A stretch of 64,000 nt of DNA. Origin: Pseudomonas frederiksbergensis. Lineage in GTDB: Bacteria > Pseudomonadota > Gammaproteobacteria > Pseudomonadales > Pseudomonadaceae. Location of the stretch: the NCBI RefSeq assembly GCF_900105495.1, contig NZ_FNTF01000002.1:4704501-4768500 (forward strand), read 5' to 3'. The position numbers were made by a program, and so were the translations under genes. Below, one piece after another: positions 31,201 to 39,104 of the stretch (within the stretch, counting starts at the first letter, position 1; every line of letters begins with the position of its first letter). The notes beneath the pieces are model-generated. The model was not told the DNA's origin. It saw only the letters and a list, made by a program, of their open reading frames with translations, and searched no databases.

Positions 31201-32133
31201 AACCCACTGGTGCAATTGCCCGGAGTCCTCAAACGCATGCAGGGGCGACGAGTTGCCGGGGATGTACAACACAATCCTGCCGCCAGGTTCACGGAAGCCC
31301 CAGATGTCTTTCGATGTGTAGCGATAAAGCTTCAAGCGTCCCGTAACAAGCATCGCAGGCACCCTGGTGGGGGCCTGTAATTGTTCGAATGTGAGTGTTG
31401 CCCATGCTTGATCCGACGGCAGCCCTGCCGCCTGCATGGCCAGTGCGAGCCCTTCCGGGTCCAGACTGTTCTCACCCCGCTGCAGTAAAGCGGCCATGAC
31501 GAAGGCGGCTTTGGCCGAGGTTTTCAGTGCATGGGGGGCAGGTGCGACGATCACTTCGTCCGATGGCCAGGCTTGATCAAGATAGGCCTGATACAGATCC
31601 TTGAGAGCCAGCTCCCAGACCCACTTTTTGAAGTCCGCCGGTCGCACGGCGATCTGGTTGGCTGGCCCGAAGATTTGCCCGACGTTTCGGCGATAGAGGC
31701 CTTCATAACTGTCGTGGTTGCCATCGCCACTATCGGCAAACTCGTCGACGTGCTCCACGATCTGTATGGATGGCCCGATGTCAGGCGGCGTATACAACCC
31801 AAACGCTGTTTCACCGAAGCGCCCGTCACCCACGGTTTGATAGTTGGAAATCAGCACCTGCACCAGCGACATGGCACTCGCCACCCGTCCCTGGTGGATG
31901 CCGTTCTGCGCGGGATGCCCTTTGTAGTCGTAATCGAGGGTCACCAGCTGTGCGGTGGCGGGATCAATATCATGACCCCACTTTTCTTTGATCAGGTGTT
32001 CGCCAAACTGGCTGGGAGTGAGTGGCAGCGCAGCATCCATGGCGGACTTCAACACTTGGCGCATGCCGGGAGAGGTCAGTACATCGTCGGCTTTTTGAGG
32101 GTGGTCGATCATGGTGCATTCCATTGCAAGCAT
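28282..32133 (-). CDS. Large LRR protein resembling NEL-type E3 ligase effectors, catalytic end missing
   Basis: The protein of about 1283 residues has the layout of Pseudomonas proteins with a DUF6543 (dermonecrotic-toxin-like) N-terminal half, leucine-rich repeats and a NEL domain. LRR segments run at about residues 1015-1150 (TLNLEGVELTQF, SLNLKATGLVF, TLDLSENPLGVPP, RLNLSDTRI, SLDLRDNRITRVPP). The start of a NEL domain follows (ALWQRLVDKPSGTRFLSAID, then ARVWRLLEAADASDEV). It then stops within 30 residues, before the Cys-x-Asp catalytic motif of NEL enzymes. The remaining 72 bp to the next gene cannot hold the rest. ATG 32112 (MIDHPQKADD) is an equally good start. Without its catalytic cysteine it would bind targets but not transfer ubiquitin. 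Confidence 0.75.
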   Translation of the reverse strand: MLAMECTMIDHPQKADDVLTSPGMRQVLKSAMDAALPLTPSQFGEHLIKEKWGHDIDPATAQLVTLDYDYKGHPAQNGIHQGRVASAMSLVQVLISNYQTVGDGRFGETAFGLYTPPDIGPSIQIVEHVDEFADSGDGNHDSYEGLYRRNVGQIFGPANQIAVRPADFKKWVWELALKDLYQAYLDQAWPSDEVIVAPAPHALKTSAKAAFVMAALLQRGENSLDPEGLALAMQAAGLPSDQAWATLTFEQLQAPTRVPAMLVTGRLKLYRYTSKDIWGFREPGGRIVLYIPGNSSPLHAFEDSGQLHQWVVEQGRRDDTKQALAAHFAEDDRKDGTFHAGVLTAMDGMAVYPREHRLTKEAGFFNDDGFWEPARYIGFDDSPSGTDPFAQLVLTMKEASLAGVNTIRDDAQVNRDNLSAVTEPVVQWINRFGPLALFVPGGEGLLVLAGIIDAGYGLDQVVNGATSSDRAAGVTRTVFGLLNALPLAGAGAALKGEAAEAGAIAESAREPGAAPGEEVARPTPDQAVAPAAELPNRVPSTRLELLRGLGPSVASFSDEMLAQIAKVSAVDDDMLRLMQAGRPPTPLLADTISRFRIDQELEQAAVAQGERVEQFNSRYEALQHSEHEWVRLFQRQYPGLPKSAIEQMLDRYGVDIQSPSDAVQLRQMFSRLDSKARQYQQHVRLNRAYEGVYLPSVVNPASDTLALHSLKNLPGWPKNLRIEIQDGSLASRVLDRSGAFDAPDVRRLIKVGSRYLSRGVQTDFYAALLDVLSVDEREALQLSSLDPAHELRLKLGDQAMQRSEFMLGLGRMDSGLSFEAQGLRGGGFPGTPQAEELTHEMMRLQLKELYPDFSDAEADEVLLRSGGRAQAHIDALKQAFQQLNIDLSGWIDQVAQDIVEMDIPFLNEADNEAQGLTEEQIEVHNENMVQSAMDYERETRIELADELITLWRKRASQDQRVYSGEQLVGFKLDMAGEDYHRLPVMNIRFNEVVELSMPHFHVTERESLNGFLECFPNLQTLNLEGVELTQFDPEGEVQAVLPTAMFSLTHLTSLNLKATGLVFTEETASQLSGLTRLQTLDLSENPLGVPPMLLGMNDLRRLNLSDTRITRCPIGIRDEPYMTSLDLRDNRITRVPPAVINQAVSVDRVLLWGNPLTDEDTLRRLISHREQTGINLWLSAPGADYGQPIVWLRDCDEPLQQSRKALWQRLVDKPSGTRFLSAIDRLSLTADFQVSYLSLQARVWRLLEAADASDEVLSRLSAVLGRLENPWVAFRALEQRAGF

Positions 32134-32250
32134 TTCAGGAACACCAGCCTAACCGACCACGGATCAACCGGAAGCGGGAGCGATCGACACATATCTCAGG
32201 AAAATTCGCAAACACCGTAAGGAAAATGGATGGACTTGAAACCCGCCCAA

Positions 32251-32290
32251 AAAAAATGAAACCGGGGAAGAATCCACGGTTTCATTTTTT
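32251..32290. terminator. Bidirectional intrinsic terminator after sohB
   Basis: AAAAAATGAAACCG (32251-32264) and CGGTTTCATTTTTT (32277-32290) form a perfect 14-bp stem around a 12-nt loop, with A and T tracts on the two sides. It lies just after the sohB stop and separates it from the LRR gene on the same strand. Confidence 0.9.
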
Positions 32291-32311
32291 AACGGTGATG
32301 CTTGTCGAGTA

Positions 32312-33334
32312 TTACCAGAAGCGTTGCTGGGTCAACCGGCTCCACCAGCTCAGCAGCACACGATCGACCGAGCCACTGGCCGCCATGCCGATGCGCTCCT
32401 GCAGGCTTTTGCGTTCGGCGTAGTGCAAGTGGTACAGCTCGGACTTCTTCGCTCGTTCGGCGAGGTATTCATCGCTGGTCTTGAGTTCGTCCACCAGTTG
32501 CTTGTCCAGCGCGGCGATACCGAGCCAGATTTCGCCGGTGGCCACTTCGTCGATGGCCAGTTGCGGGCGATAGCGCGAAACGAAGTTCTTGAACAACTGG
32601 TGAGTGATGTCCAGGTCTTCCTGGAACTTCTCGCGGCCCTTCTCGGTGTTTTCGCCAAACACCGTCAGCGTGCGCTTGTACTCGCCGGCGGTCAGCACTT
32701 CAAAGTCGATGTCGTGCTTTTTCAGCAGACGGTTGACGTTAGGCAACTGCGCCACAACACCAATCGAGCCGAGGATCGCGAACGGCGCGCTGATGATCTT
32801 CTCGCCGATGCACGCCATCATATAGCCGCCGCTGGCCGCGACCTTGTCAATGCACACGGTCAACGGCACGCCGGCATCCCGGATACGCGCCAGTTGCGAG
32901 GACGCCAGGCCATAGCTGTGAACCATGCCGCCGCCGCTTTCCAGGCGCAGCACCACTTCATCCTTGGGCGTGACGAGGGTCAGCAGTGCGGTGATTTCAT
33001 GGCGCAGGCTTTCAGTGGCCGAGGCCTTGATGTCGCCGTCGAAATCCAGCACAAACACCCGTGGCTTGGCTTCGGTTTTCTTCTTTTGCTTTTTCTCGGA
33101 TTTAGCTTCGACCTTGCGCAAGGCCTTGAGCTGGTCCTTGTCGAGCAAGGTTTGCTCCAGGCGTTCGCGCAGCCCTTTGTAGAAATCATTGAGTTTGCTG
33201 ACTTGCAACTGGCCGACCGACTTGCGTCGACCTTTGCTGCGCAACGCCGCGAAACTGGCCAGGACCACCAGAATGGCGATCACCAGTGTCACGGTCTTAG
33301 CCAGAAAAACTGCGTACTCGGCAAAAAACTCCAC
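32312..33334 (-). CDS. sohB: Inner-membrane peptidase SohB (S49 family)
   Basis: The 340-residue protein begins with a membrane anchor (AVFLAKTVTLVIAILVVLAS) and a Lys-rich linker. The S49 protease domain has the catalytic Ser in DKVAASGGYMMAC (near residue 182) and a downstream Lys in EYKRTLTVFGENTEKGR. The dyad fits SppA/SohB enzymes, which degrade signal peptides or membrane proteins at the inner membrane. It is the length expected for SohB, and a strong terminator follows. Confidence 0.93.
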   Translation of the reverse strand: MEFFAEYAVFLAKTVTLVIAILVVLASFAALRSKGRRKSVGQLQVSKLNDFYKGLRERLEQTLLDKDQLKALRKVEAKSEKKQKKKTEAKPRVFVLDFDGDIKASATESLRHEITALLTLVTPKDEVVLRLESGGGMVHSYGLASSQLARIRDAGVPLTVCIDKVAASGGYMMACIGEKIISAPFAILGSIGVVAQLPNVNRLLKKHDIDFEVLTAGEYKRTLTVFGENTEKGREKFQEDLDITHQLFKNFVSRYRPQLAIDEVATGEIWLGIAALDKQLVDELKTSDEYLAERAKKSELYHLHYAERKSLQERIGMAASGSVDRVLLSWWSRLTQQRFW

Positions 33335-33537
33335 AGGGACTCCTTTAATACGATGCGCTGCATGAACGCGCGCGGGATGCCTCCAGCATACCCATGCGCC
33401 GCCCTGGCGGCCAGCCGTGAAACCTCTGGCAACAGCCCTGTATCGGGCATTTCAAACAAGCGTATGTTTTTTCATTGACAGCTTACCGTCATCCTCATAA
33501 CCTCGCCGAACCTTCAACGTACCGGGATGACGCGGAC

Positions 33538-34248
33538 GTGGGCAGTATCTACTTGATTCGACATGGCCAGGCCTCCTTTGGTGCAGACGACTATGACGTC
33601 CTGTCGCCGACCGGTGTTCGCCAGGCAGAAGTCCTCGGCCAGCACCTCGCCGAGCTGGGCATCAGCTTCGATCGCTGCCTCTCGGGCGACCTGCGCCGCC
33701 AGCAGCACACGGCCAACAGCGCGCTGGAACAGTTCGCTGCGGCAGGCCTGCCGGTTCCCGTCCTGGAAATCGATTCCGCTTTTAATGAGTTTGACGCCGA
33801 CGCGGTAATCCGCGCGCTGCTGCCGGCCATGTTACCGGACGAACCCGAAGCGCTGCACATCCTGCGCAATGCCGCGCAAAACCGCGGCGAGTTCCAGCGC
33901 ATCTTCGCCCTGATCATCGAACGCTGGCTGGCTGGCACCTATGACACTCCGGGCCTGGAAAGCTGGCTGGGGTTTGTCGAACGGGTGCAAGCCGGTCTGC
34001 AGCGGATCCTCGAAAGCGCCGACAACACCCAGAAAATCGCCGTGTTCACCTCCGGCGGCACTATCACGGCCCTGCTCCATCTCATTACGCAAATGCCCGC
34101 CAAGCAGGCGTTTGAACTGAACTGGCAAATCGTCAACACCTCGCTCAACCTGCTGAAGTTTCGCGGTCGCGAAGTGGCGCTGTCTTCTTTCAACAGTCAT
34201 GCGCACCTGCAACTGTTGAAGGCCCCGGATCTCATCACGTTTCGCTGA
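33538..34248 (+). CDS. Histidine phosphatase family protein
   Basis: The product of about 236 residues begins with the phosphohistidine motif YLIRHGQAS (RHG at residues 8-10). The second His region is less standard (FTSGGTITALLHLI in place of SHG). It belongs to the broad phosphoglycerate mutase-like superfamily; substrate unknown. GTG 33538 is preferred because it starts the fold directly. A longer TTG frame begins at 33475, but that TTG is part of a TTGACA that could be a -35 box. Confidence 0.85.
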   Translation: MGSIYLIRHGQASFGADDYDVLSPTGVRQAEVLGQHLAELGISFDRCLSGDLRRQQHTANSALEQFAAAGLPVPVLEIDSAFNEFDADAVIRALLPAMLPDEPEALHILRNAAQNRGEFQRIFALIIERWLAGTYDTPGLESWLGFVERVQAGLQRILESADNTQKIAVFTSGGTITALLHLITQMPAKQAFELNWQIVNTSLNLLKFRGREVALSSFNSHAHLQLLKAPDLITFR

Positions 34249-34312
34249 GTCCGGACTATTGTGACCCTGGCTGTATTCACCCAGCTCTAATTACCCAAGA
34301 AAGGATCAAACC

Positions 34313-34627
34313 ATGACCTCCGTAGCTGACGCCGTACAAGCAATGAAAGCCAAGTTCAACCCAGCCGCTGCTGCCGGTCTGGACCTGGTATTCGGTTTCC
34401 GCATCGACGACACCAAGAATTTCTCGCTGATCGTCAAGGACAGCACCTGCGAGCTGCAGGAAGGCGAAAACCCGGACGCCCAGGTGACTCTGGTGATGGA
34501 CGGCGAAACCCTGGAAGGCATCGTCAGCGGCGAAACCGACGGCATGCAAGCCTTCATGGGCGGCAAGCTGCGCGCCGAAGGCGACATGATGCTGGCCATG
34601 AAACTGTCCGAGCTGTTCCCGGCCTAA
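34313..34627 (+). CDS. SCP2 sterol-binding domain protein
   Basis: This 104-residue protein is a single SCP2 lipid-carrier domain (MTSVADAVQAMKAKFNPAAA, then DAQVTLVMDGETLEGIVSGE and KLRAEGDMMLAMKL). Such stand-alone proteins are thought to bind acyl or sterol-like lipids in the cytoplasm. An AAAGGA site precedes the ATG. It follows the histidine phosphatase by 64 bp and ends at a strong terminator. Confidence 0.9.
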   Translation: MTSVADAVQAMKAKFNPAAAAGLDLVFGFRIDDTKNFSLIVKDSTCELQEGENPDAQVTLVMDGETLEGIVSGETDGMQAFMGGKLRAEGDMMLAMKLSELFPA

Positions 34628-34669
34628 GCGTGCCGCCCCCGACCTTCGGGGGCACGCCTGGCTGCAAAT

Positions 34670-34704
34670 GAATCCCGCCCCTCGTGGCGGGATTCGTCGT
34701 TTTT
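34670..34704 (+). terminator. Intrinsic terminator after the SCP2 gene
   Basis: GAATCCCGCC and GGCGGGATTC form a perfect 10-bp stem with a 6-nt loop, followed by GTCGTTTTT. A second GC-rich hairpin (GCGTG...CACGC around GCCCCCG/CGGGGGC) lies just upstream at 34627-34656. Confidence 0.9.
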
Positions 34705-34822
34705 CGCCATTGGAAAACGGCTACCTGTGGATTTGCCGTCTATATTCCTTCTGGCCGCATGCGTCAGACATCGGCTGCTTGCCTCGCTTTTTTATCAAGA
34801 ACCTTTGCGCGGAGCACTGCCC

Positions 34823-36781
34823 ATGAGCCCACCTGACGACCACGACGGATTTAACCGCCGACGTGTACTGCAAGGCCTTACGGCAGGCGCCGTCGGTGCC
34901 TGGATCAGCCCGCTAATCGCAGGGAGTAAAACCATGCCCGACGCCCCCGCCGACCTCATCCTGTACAACGGACGCCTGCACACCGTCGATCGCAAGAAAC
35001 CTCAGGCCAGTGCCGTCGCGATCAAGGACGGACGCTTTGTGGTGGTTGGCAGCGACGCCCAGGCCATGGCCCTGCAAGGCCCCGGCACACAAATTGTCGA
35101 CCTGCACGGTCGCACGGTGATTCCCGGCCTAAACGACTCGCACCTGCACCTGATCCGTGGTGGCCTCAACTACAACCTTGAACTGCGCTGGGAAGGCGTG
35201 CCATCCCTGGTCGACGCGCTGCGCATGCTCAAGGATCAGGCCGACCGCACGCCCACGCCGCAATGGGTGCGGGTGGTCGGTGGCTGGAACGAGTTCCAGT
35301 TCGCCGAAAAACGCCTGCCGACGATTGATGAACTGAACAAGGCCGCGCCGGATACCCCGGTGTTCGTCCTGCATCTCTACGACCGTGCCCTGCTCAACCG
35401 CGCCGCGTTGAAGGTGGTCGGCTATACCCGCGATACGCCAAATCCGCCGGGTGGCGAAATCCAGCGTGATGCCAATGGTGACCCGACGGGCATGCTGATC
35501 GCCCGCCCCAACGCGATGATTCTCTACTCGACCCTGGCCAAGGGACCGAAACTGCCGCTGGAATACCAGGTCAATTCGACCCGTCAGTTCATGCGTGAAC
35601 TCAACCGCCTGGGTGTCACCAGCGCCATCGATGCCGGCGGCGGTTATCAGAATTATCCGGACGACTATCAAGTCATCCAGCAACTGGCCAAAGACCAGCA
35701 ACTCACAGTGCGGATCGCCTACAACCTGTTCACCCAGAAGCCGAAAGAAGAACTGACCGATTTCAAGAACTGGACCAGCACCTCCCACTACGGTCAGGGC
35801 GATGATTTTCTACGGCACAACGGTGCCGGGGAAATGCTGGTGTTCTCGGCGGCCGACTTCGAGGACTTTCTCGAACCCCGCCCCGACCTGCCGCAAACCA
35901 TGGAACAGGAACTGGAACCGGTGGTCCGCCATCTGGTGGAGCAGCGCTGGCCGTTCCGTTTGCACGCCACGTACAACGAGTCCATCAGCCGCATGCTCGA
36001 CGTGTTCGAGAAGGTTAATCGCGACATTCCGTTCGACGGTTTGCCGTGGTTCTTCGACCACGCCGAAACCATCACCCCGCAGAACATCGAACGGGTCAAA
36101 GCCCTGGGTGGCGGCATCGCGATCCAGGATCGCATGGCCTTCCAGGGCGAATACTTCGTCGACCGTTACGGCGCCAAGGCTGCCGAAGCCACCCCGCCCA
36201 TCGCTCGTATGCTCGCCGAAGGCATTCCGGTCGGCGCTGGCACCGATGCCACACGCGTTTCCAGCTACAACCCCTGGACTTCGCTGTACTGGCTGATCAG
36301 CGGTCGCACCGTCGGTGGTCTGGCGCTGTACCCGCAAGGCTTGAGCCGCGATACCGCGCTGGAACTCTTCACCCACGGCAGCGCCTGGTTTTCCTCCGAG
36401 CAGGGTAAAAAAGGCCAGATCAAGGTCGGGCAACTCGCGGACCTGATTGCGCTGTCGGCGGACTATTTCCACATCGAGGATGAAGCGGTCAAATGGATCG
36501 AATCGGTCCTGACCATCGTTGACGGCAAGATTGTCTACGGCAGCGTCGAGTTTGAAAAACTCGGGCCGCCTCCCATCCCGGTGGTACCGGAGTGGTCGCC
36601 CGTTGCCAAAGTGCCGGGCCATTGGAAACCCCTGGCGCCGCTGACGGCGCAGGTTCATCAATGTGTCGGGGCTTGCGCGGTGCATGCCCATCGCCATGAA
36701 CGGGCGCGGCTGTCGTCGGCGCCCGTCAGCGATTTCGCCGGTTTCTGGGGCGCGTTTGGTTGTTCGTGTTTTGCGTTTTGA
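34823..36781 (+). CDS. Amidohydrolase family protein with twin-arginine signal
   Basis: The 652-residue YtcJ-type amidohydrolase has an N-terminal twin-arginine signal (NRRRVLQGLTAGAVGAWISP), so it is probably exported folded. The metal-site motif is VIPGLNDSHLHLIRGG (HxH near residue 109). Later parts are FRLHATYNE, PWFFDHAETI and a GAGTDATR aspartate near residue 472. The last 45 residues (HQCVGACAVHAHRHERARLS onward) are Cys/His-rich and not part of the usual fold. Substrate unknown. GGAG before ATG 34823 and the signal peptide fix this start over the in-frame 34727 start. Confidence 0.88.
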   Translation: MSPPDDHDGFNRRRVLQGLTAGAVGAWISPLIAGSKTMPDAPADLILYNGRLHTVDRKKPQASAVAIKDGRFVVVGSDAQAMALQGPGTQIVDLHGRTVIPGLNDSHLHLIRGGLNYNLELRWEGVPSLVDALRMLKDQADRTPTPQWVRVVGGWNEFQFAEKRLPTIDELNKAAPDTPVFVLHLYDRALLNRAALKVVGYTRDTPNPPGGEIQRDANGDPTGMLIARPNAMILYSTLAKGPKLPLEYQVNSTRQFMRELNRLGVTSAIDAGGGYQNYPDDYQVIQQLAKDQQLTVRIAYNLFTQKPKEELTDFKNWTSTSHYGQGDDFLRHNGAGEMLVFSAADFEDFLEPRPDLPQTMEQELEPVVRHLVEQRWPFRLHATYNESISRMLDVFEKVNRDIPFDGLPWFFDHAETITPQNIERVKALGGGIAIQDRMAFQGEYFVDRYGAKAAEATPPIARMLAEGIPVGAGTDATRVSSYNPWTSLYWLISGRTVGGLALYPQGLSRDTALELFTHGSAWFSSEQGKKGQIKVGQLADLIALSADYFHIEDEAVKWIESVLTIVDGKIVYGSVEFEKLGPPPIPVVPEWSPVAKVPGHWKPLAPLTAQVHQCVGACAVHAHRHERARLSSAPVSDFAGFWGAFGCSCFAF

Positions 36782-36808
36782 ACGAATAGCCAAGTGAAAG
36801 GGGAAACT

Positions 36809-36941
36809 GTGGCGAGGGAGCTTGCTCCCGTTCGGATGCGCAGCAGCCGTAAACCATCCGACCGGGAGCGTATCTGGAGAATCGTGGCAACAGGTTTTGG
36901 GGCCGCTTCGCGCCCCAGCGGGAGCAAGCTCCCTCGCCACA
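36809..36941. repeat. REPIN, GGGAGCAAGCTCCCTCGCCACA family
   Basis: TGTGGCGAGGGAGCTTGCTC and its inverse GAGCAAGCTCCCTCGCCACA bracket an imperfect inner palindrome. It lies between the amidohydrolase and LysR genes, which face the same way. Confidence 0.85.
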
Positions 36942-36988
36942 GCTGAGCGGTGCTCTTACAATGGCGCACCTCCCCCTCCGGCCGCCCC

Positions 36989-37852
36989 ATGGATATCGAT
37001 CTCGCCCGCACCTTTCTGGAAATCGTCCGCCACGGCAGCCTTGCCGCAGCCGCCGAAAAACTCCACGTCACCCAGACCGCGATCACCGCGCGCGTGCAAA
37101 AACTCGAAAGCCAACTTGGGAGCACCCTGTTCGTGCGCAACCGAGCCGGTGCGCGCCTGACGCCGAACGGTGAAGCCTTCGTGGTCTACGCCAATCAACT
37201 GGTCGAAACCTGGGAAGCGGCGCGCCGGGACTTGCCGTTACCCGAAGGTTATCGCGACGTGTTGCACATCGGTGGCGAGGTCAGCCTGTGCAATCCGCTG
37301 ATGCTCAGTTGGGCCGGAGCGCTGCGCGAGAAGATCCCCAGCCATGCCCTGCGCATGGAAATTCGTGACGGTGAAAATCTGCTGCGACAGCTGGAACTGG
37401 GGGTTCTGGATGCGGCGCTGGTTTACCAGCCCGAGTATTGGCCACGCTTGCAAGTCGAACAGGTACTGGAAGAAAAACTGGTCCTCATCCGCCTGGCCGC
37501 AAGACCTGATCCCTACGTGTACATCGACTGGGGCCCGGACTTCCGCCGTCAACACGATGCGGCCCTGCCGGAAAAAGCCAAGGCCGCGTTGAGCTTCAAC
37601 CTTGGCCCACTGGGCTTGCAGTACATCCTGGAAAACGGCGGCAGCGGCTACTTCCGCACCCGGGTGGTCCAGAGTTATCTGCAAAGCGGTGTGCTGGAGC
37701 AAGTGCCCAAAGCCCCCGAATTCAGCTACCCGACCTATCTGGTTTACTCCCGCGACCGCGACTCGGCGACCCTGCAACAAGCCTTCGACCTGCTTCGCGA
37801 AGTGATCAAATCCGACGATGACTGGTCGCAACGCTGGAACCCGCTGACCTGA
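36989..37852 (+). CDS. LysR family transcriptional regulator
   Basis: The 287-residue protein starts MDIDLARTFLEIVRHGSLAA, with the HTH through LFVRNRAGARLTPNG (residues 1-60) and a substrate-binding-like effector domain after it. No divergent partner exists; the nearest same-strand gene downstream is the desaturase fusion at 37950. The target is therefore unclear. ATG 36989 is used because it is the standard family N terminus and lies just outside the REPIN. Confidence 0.9.
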   Translation: MDIDLARTFLEIVRHGSLAAAAEKLHVTQTAITARVQKLESQLGSTLFVRNRAGARLTPNGEAFVVYANQLVETWEAARRDLPLPEGYRDVLHIGGEVSLCNPLMLSWAGALREKIPSHALRMEIRDGENLLRQLELGVLDAALVYQPEYWPRLQVEQVLEEKLVLIRLAARPDPYVYIDWGPDFRRQHDAALPEKAKAALSFNLGPLGLQYILENGGSGYFRTRVVQSYLQSGVLEQVPKAPEFSYPTYLVYSRDRDSATLQQAFDLLREVIKSDDDWSQRWNPLT

Positions 37853-37949
37853 ATCCGGTTTGCACCGAAGCATGGCGGTTAAGTCCTCAAGGTTGCGCCA
37901 GCCAAAACGCCGGGATCGGCTACTCTGCTGGAGATAACAATAACGACAG

Positions 37950-39104
37950 GTGATTGCAGTGAGGCAGACCACCGAAGCATTCCGCGCCCGCTACCGCGCT
38001 GCAATTCATCCACTCTACAACCCATGGCTGCACGGCACTTTTGTGCTGCTGTTCGGCTTGCTGGCCATCGGCGGATTCTGGAGCACGGTGCACCAGGTTC
38101 AGCCACTGCAATGGCTGGCTGTGCCGTTGACGTTGTTGTTTTTCAACTTCGGGGTGTACATGGTCCATCGGCACTTGGGGCATCACAAAAAGAACTTCGC
38201 GCGAATGTTCTACGCCCGCCATGCCGGCGACCATCACAGCTTTTTCGCCCCTGGCCATATGACCTACGAAACGGCGCGAGACTGGCGGGTGGTTCTGTTT
38301 CCAGCCTGGCTGATCGTGTTGCACACGCTCGTCATCGCCCTGCCCGTCTGGTGGCTGTTCAAGCAGTTCGATGCCAACGTCGCCGGGTTGATCGGCGGCT
38401 GCCTGGTCCTCGGCTACCTGGCCTACGAAGTGTTCCATGCCTGCGAGCACCTGCCGCCGGAAAATCTCCTCACACGGTTGCCGTGGATCTGCCAGATGCG
38501 CCGCCTGCACGAACTGCATCACCGTCGTGAGCTGATGCAGGAGCGCAATTTCAATATCGTTTTGCCGCTGATGGACTACCTGTTCGGCACCCTCTATTGG
38601 GAACCGGAGCCGACTGACCTGCACTCGACGAGAACGCCCATGACCTGCATGCAGCATCACATCGACATTGCTGGAGACCCGATTGACGTGCTCGCCTATG
38701 CCTGCACTGTGACCCGCTGGCCGGAGTGGCATCCCTCGTCTCTGAAGGTCAATGGCCAGGGCGGTCCGCTGCATGCCGGAGGGCGATTCGAGGAAGACAT
38801 CAAGGCCGGCGGGCGTGAGGGACACCTGCACTGGGAGGTTAACGAATACCTGCCAGGACGCCGCTGGAGTGCCTGGGCCCATGACGATCACGGGTTGTCT
38901 TTGGTAGTGACTTACGAATGCGAGGCCCGGGGCGATAGCACACGCTTTGTCCGCACCCTGGAGTATCAGTTCAGAAGCCTGGCGATGCGCATTGCCAATC
39001 GACTGCTGCTCAAGCGCCGCATCGATCGTGAATCGGCAGCGTCGATGCTGACATTGCGCGAGATGGCGCAAAAACAGCTAGCCCCGGCAGGAGTCAGCGC
39101 GTGA
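37950..39104 (+). CDS. Fatty acid hydroxylase/sterol desaturase fused to an SRPBCC domain
   Basis: The N-terminal 215 or so residues are a membrane-bound di-iron hydroxylase/desaturase with the histidine clusters HRHLGHH (near residue 71), HAGDHH and ELHHRR, plus four hydrophobic segments. From about residue 230 a lipid-binding SRPBCC (polyketide cyclase-like) domain follows (IDIAGDPIDVLAYACTVTRW PEWHPSS region). This combination suggests an oxidase that presents a bound hydrophobic substrate. GTG 37950 or GTG 37959 could be the start; the latter has the better-placed AGG. The stop overlaps the next gene (GTGA). Confidence 0.8.
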   Translation: MIAVRQTTEAFRARYRAAIHPLYNPWLHGTFVLLFGLLAIGGFWSTVHQVQPLQWLAVPLTLLFFNFGVYMVHRHLGHHKKNFARMFYARHAGDHHSFFAPGHMTYETARDWRVVLFPAWLIVLHTLVIALPVWWLFKQFDANVAGLIGGCLVLGYLAYEVFHACEHLPPENLLTRLPWICQMRRLHELHHRRELMQERNFNIVLPLMDYLFGTLYWEPEPTDLHSTRTPMTCMQHHIDIAGDPIDVLAYACTVTRWPEWHPSSLKVNGQGGPLHAGGRFEEDIKAGGREGHLHWEVNEYLPGRRWSAWAHDDHGLSLVVTYECEARGDSTRFVRTLEYQFRSLAMRIANRLLLKRRIDRESAASMLTLREMAQKQLAPAGVSA

